NCBI GenBank assembly: GCA_003511825.1
Contig: DOIU01000326.1
Location: 1 to 11,703 of the forward strand
DNA length: 11,703 bases
From: Gammaproteobacteria bacterium
Lineage (GTDB): Bacteria > Pseudomonadota > Gammaproteobacteria > Granulosicoccales > Granulosicoccaceae
Direction of reading: 5' to 3'
Below the pieces are notes generated by a model. It made no database searches and was not told the DNA's origin. It worked only from the letters and a program-made list of their open reading frames with translations. How positions within the stretch are numbered: position 1 is the stretch's first letter; each line of letters starts with the position of its first letter. Of this stretch, positions 6,601 to 11,703 are shown piece after piece. Position numbers and translations under genes: made by a program.

Positions 6601-6625
6601 AGGGCCACGGTGAGTGGCCTTTTTC
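6601..6625 (+). terminator. Rho-independent terminator after arsR
   Basis: The GGCCAC stem (6603-6608), GGTGA loop and GTGGCC (6614-6619) run straight into TTTTT (6620-6624). It starts 3 bp after the arsR stop codon, so most arsR transcripts should end before the permease gene, which then needs its own promoter. Confidence 0.88.
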
Positions 6626-6633
6626 TGGATCGC

Positions 6634-6657
6634 ATGTTTCGATAATTGTAGAAATAT
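6634..6657. promoter_or_regulatory. ArsR-type operator, copy 2 (permease promoter)
   Basis: ATGTTT (6634-6639) and AAATAT (6652-6657) are inverted around 12 nt, the same spacing as copy 1, and the middle shares TTTCGATA and TTGT with it. GATAAT (6641-6646), aligned with GATATT of copy 1, is a good -10 candidate. The site abuts the annotated permease ATG (6661), so a transcript from this promoter would be nearly leaderless for that start. Confidence 0.66.
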
Positions 6658-6660
6658 AAA

Positions 6661-7599
6661 ATGAATTTATCTTCTTCTGATTCGTCCCGGGTAGCGGGAG
6701 ATTTTTACACGATGCTCGGCGAGGCTGGGGTGATGTTCTTGCAGCTGTTCACAGAGTTGACGGCGCTGTTTTTGATCATCAGTTTTGGCGTTGCCTTGCT
6801 GACCCAGCGCTTGCCGCCGGCACGCATCCAGTCTTTACTCGGAGCGCAACACGGTCGGGGCTATGTGCTGGCGGCCGGCCTGGGCGCGGTAACGCCGTTT
6901 TGTAGCTGCTCAACCATCCCAATGCTTGTGGGCTTGCTGCGTGCACGCGCGGGTTTTGGTCCTACCATGACATTCTTATTCACATCCCCGTTGCTCAACC
7001 CTATTGTGGTTGCTTTGTTTGTGCCCGTATTGGGTTGGCAGGTAACGGCCGTATATGCAGGGCTGGCACTTGGTGTGTCGCTGCTGGCGGGGTGGGCGCT
7101 TGAACGACTGCAGTTTGATCGTTACGTCCGCGCCGAGATGCTGGCGCAACCGACGCGGCAGGCCTGCGGCGCGGCGGCCGTGCCGGATTCGGGATGGCGA
7201 GCTGCGTGGGAGGAAGCGTGGTCCTTGTTTCGGAGTATGTTCCCTTGGATGTTGATCGCCATGGTGATCGGCGCGCTGGTGCACGGTTTTGTGCCGGGTG
7301 CATTCTTCGCTGAGGTGGCGGGCGCTGACAATCCGCTGGCAGTGCCTCTGGCTGCGGTTATCGGTATTCCAATTTACATGCGTGTCACCGCCTTGTTGCC
7401 ACTGGTGGCGGCTTTTTTGTCGAAAGGCGTGAGTATCGGCGCGATTATGGCGTTAACCATTGGCAGTGGTGGCGCCAGCTTGCCTGAGATGATTATGTTG
7501 AACCACCTCTTCCATTGGCAATTATTGGCGGCGTTTTTGGTGGTGATCTTTGTGATGGCGGTGAGCGGGGGCTTGCTGGTCAATGCGCTGTTTGCGTGA
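6661..7599 (+). CDS. ArsP_1/DUF318 (YraQ-like) permease, candidate metal(loid) or organoarsenical exporter
   Basis: This 312-residue polytopic inner-membrane protein has about eight hydrophobic segments in two homologous halves. The family signature TPFCSCSTIP (78-87; Cys81, Cys83), then FLFTSPLLNPIVV (105-117), marks the first half. The second half has GIPIYMRVTALLPLVAAFLSKG (235-256), then IGSGGASLPEMIMLN (267-281), as in YraQ-type members. ArsP of this family exports trivalent organoarsenicals; for most members the substrate is unproven. The ArsR next to it and the shared operator support a metal or metalloid role. The start is uncertain: ATG 6661 has no ribosome site and abuts the operator, whereas ATG 6712 (MLGEAGVMFLQLF), with GCGGGAG at 6694-6700, begins just before the first membrane helix, where family members usually start. 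It converges on czcA. Confidence 0.88.
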   Translation: MNLSSSDSSRVAGDFYTMLGEAGVMFLQLFTELTALFLIISFGVALLTQRLPPARIQSLLGAQHGRGYVLAAGLGAVTPFCSCSTIPMLVGLLRARAGFGPTMTFLFTSPLLNPIVVALFVPVLGWQVTAVYAGLALGVSLLAGWALERLQFDRYVRAEMLAQPTRQACGAAAVPDSGWRAAWEEAWSLFRSMFPWMLIAMVIGALVHGFVPGAFFAEVAGADNPLAVPLAAVIGIPIYMRVTALLPLVAAFLSKGVSIGAIMALTIGSGGASLPEMIMLNHLFHWQLLAAFLVVIFVMAVSGGLLVNALFA

Positions 7600-7625
7600 T
7601 GGACGTGCACCATCACGCAAACAGC
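7587..7625. terminator. Long hairpin between convergent permease and czcA genes, probable bidirectional terminator
   Basis: Perfect 16-bp arms, GCTGTTTGCGTGATGG and its inverse complement, flank a 7-nt loop. The left arm includes the last codons and TGA of the permease gene; the right arm ends 4 bp before the czcA stop codon. No T run follows on either strand. Its position between two converging stop codons fits a shared terminator or transcript-end protector. Confidence 0.72.
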
Positions 7626-7629
7626 ATGA

Positions 7630-11703
<4,074 letters not shown>

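Overview
The window looks like chromosomal DNA of a gammaproteobacterium, probably marine or aquatic. The evidence is moderate GC content, gammaproteobacterial-style families (TonB-dependent siderophore receptor, LysR, CzcBA, YraQ/ArsP-type permease) and dense gene packing with convergent and divergent pairs. No rRNA, tRNA, insertion sequence or CRISPR array was seen. The genus cannot be fixed from the sequence alone.

Left part (1-4648): a quinone-oxidoreductase-like 'zinc-type' alcohol dehydrogenase runs off the left edge on the minus strand. It is divergent from a TonB-dependent siderophore receptor preceded by a near-ideal Fur box (627-647). The receptor converges on a LysR regulator through a strong hairpin (2782-2806). 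The LysR gene is divergent from a DODA/LigB-type extradiol ring-cleavage dioxygenase, whose reading frame is broken near its 3' end: the last ~78 codons, with the conserved EEHLLPL motif, lie in another frame. A 13-base motif (ATTGYGTTGATAA) lies upstream of both the dehydrogenase and the dioxygenase, each copy pointing at its gene. This suggests one regulator for both, with the iron receptor sitting in between.

Middle (4664-6310): a stand-alone cobyrinate a,c-diamide synthase (CobB/CbiA) converges on the dioxygenase. It is followed by a 330-bp gap with several small dyads but no gene and no convincing cobalamin riboswitch.

Right part (6311-11703): a metal/metalloid block. A small ArsR-family repressor has Cys73, Cys91 and Cys92, and ends at a classic rho-independent terminator. 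It is followed by an ArsP_1/DUF318 (YraQ-like) permease. The two genes carry near-copies of the same 24-bp dyad (6261-6284 and 6634-6657), so both promoters are probably controlled by this ArsR. The permease converges, through a perfect 16-bp-arm hairpin, on a czcBA pair on the minus strand. CzcA is a 1048-residue RND pump with the D402/D408/E415 triad of Co/Zn/Cd exporters and no Met triad of Cu/Ag pumps. CzcB lacks the usual alpha-helical hairpin and has an N-terminal His/Asp-rich heptad repeat (ASHDHDD) encoded by a 21-bp tandem array at the window edge. The N-terminus of CzcB, and probably czcC, lie beyond the right edge.

Taken together, the window joins iron uptake, a broken aromatic ring-cleavage locus, one cobalamin-synthesis step and metal/metalloid efflux. 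The most notable items are the twin-operator arsR-permease unit, the His/Asp-repeat hairpin-less CzcB adaptor, the dioxygenase frameshift and the shared 13-base motif.
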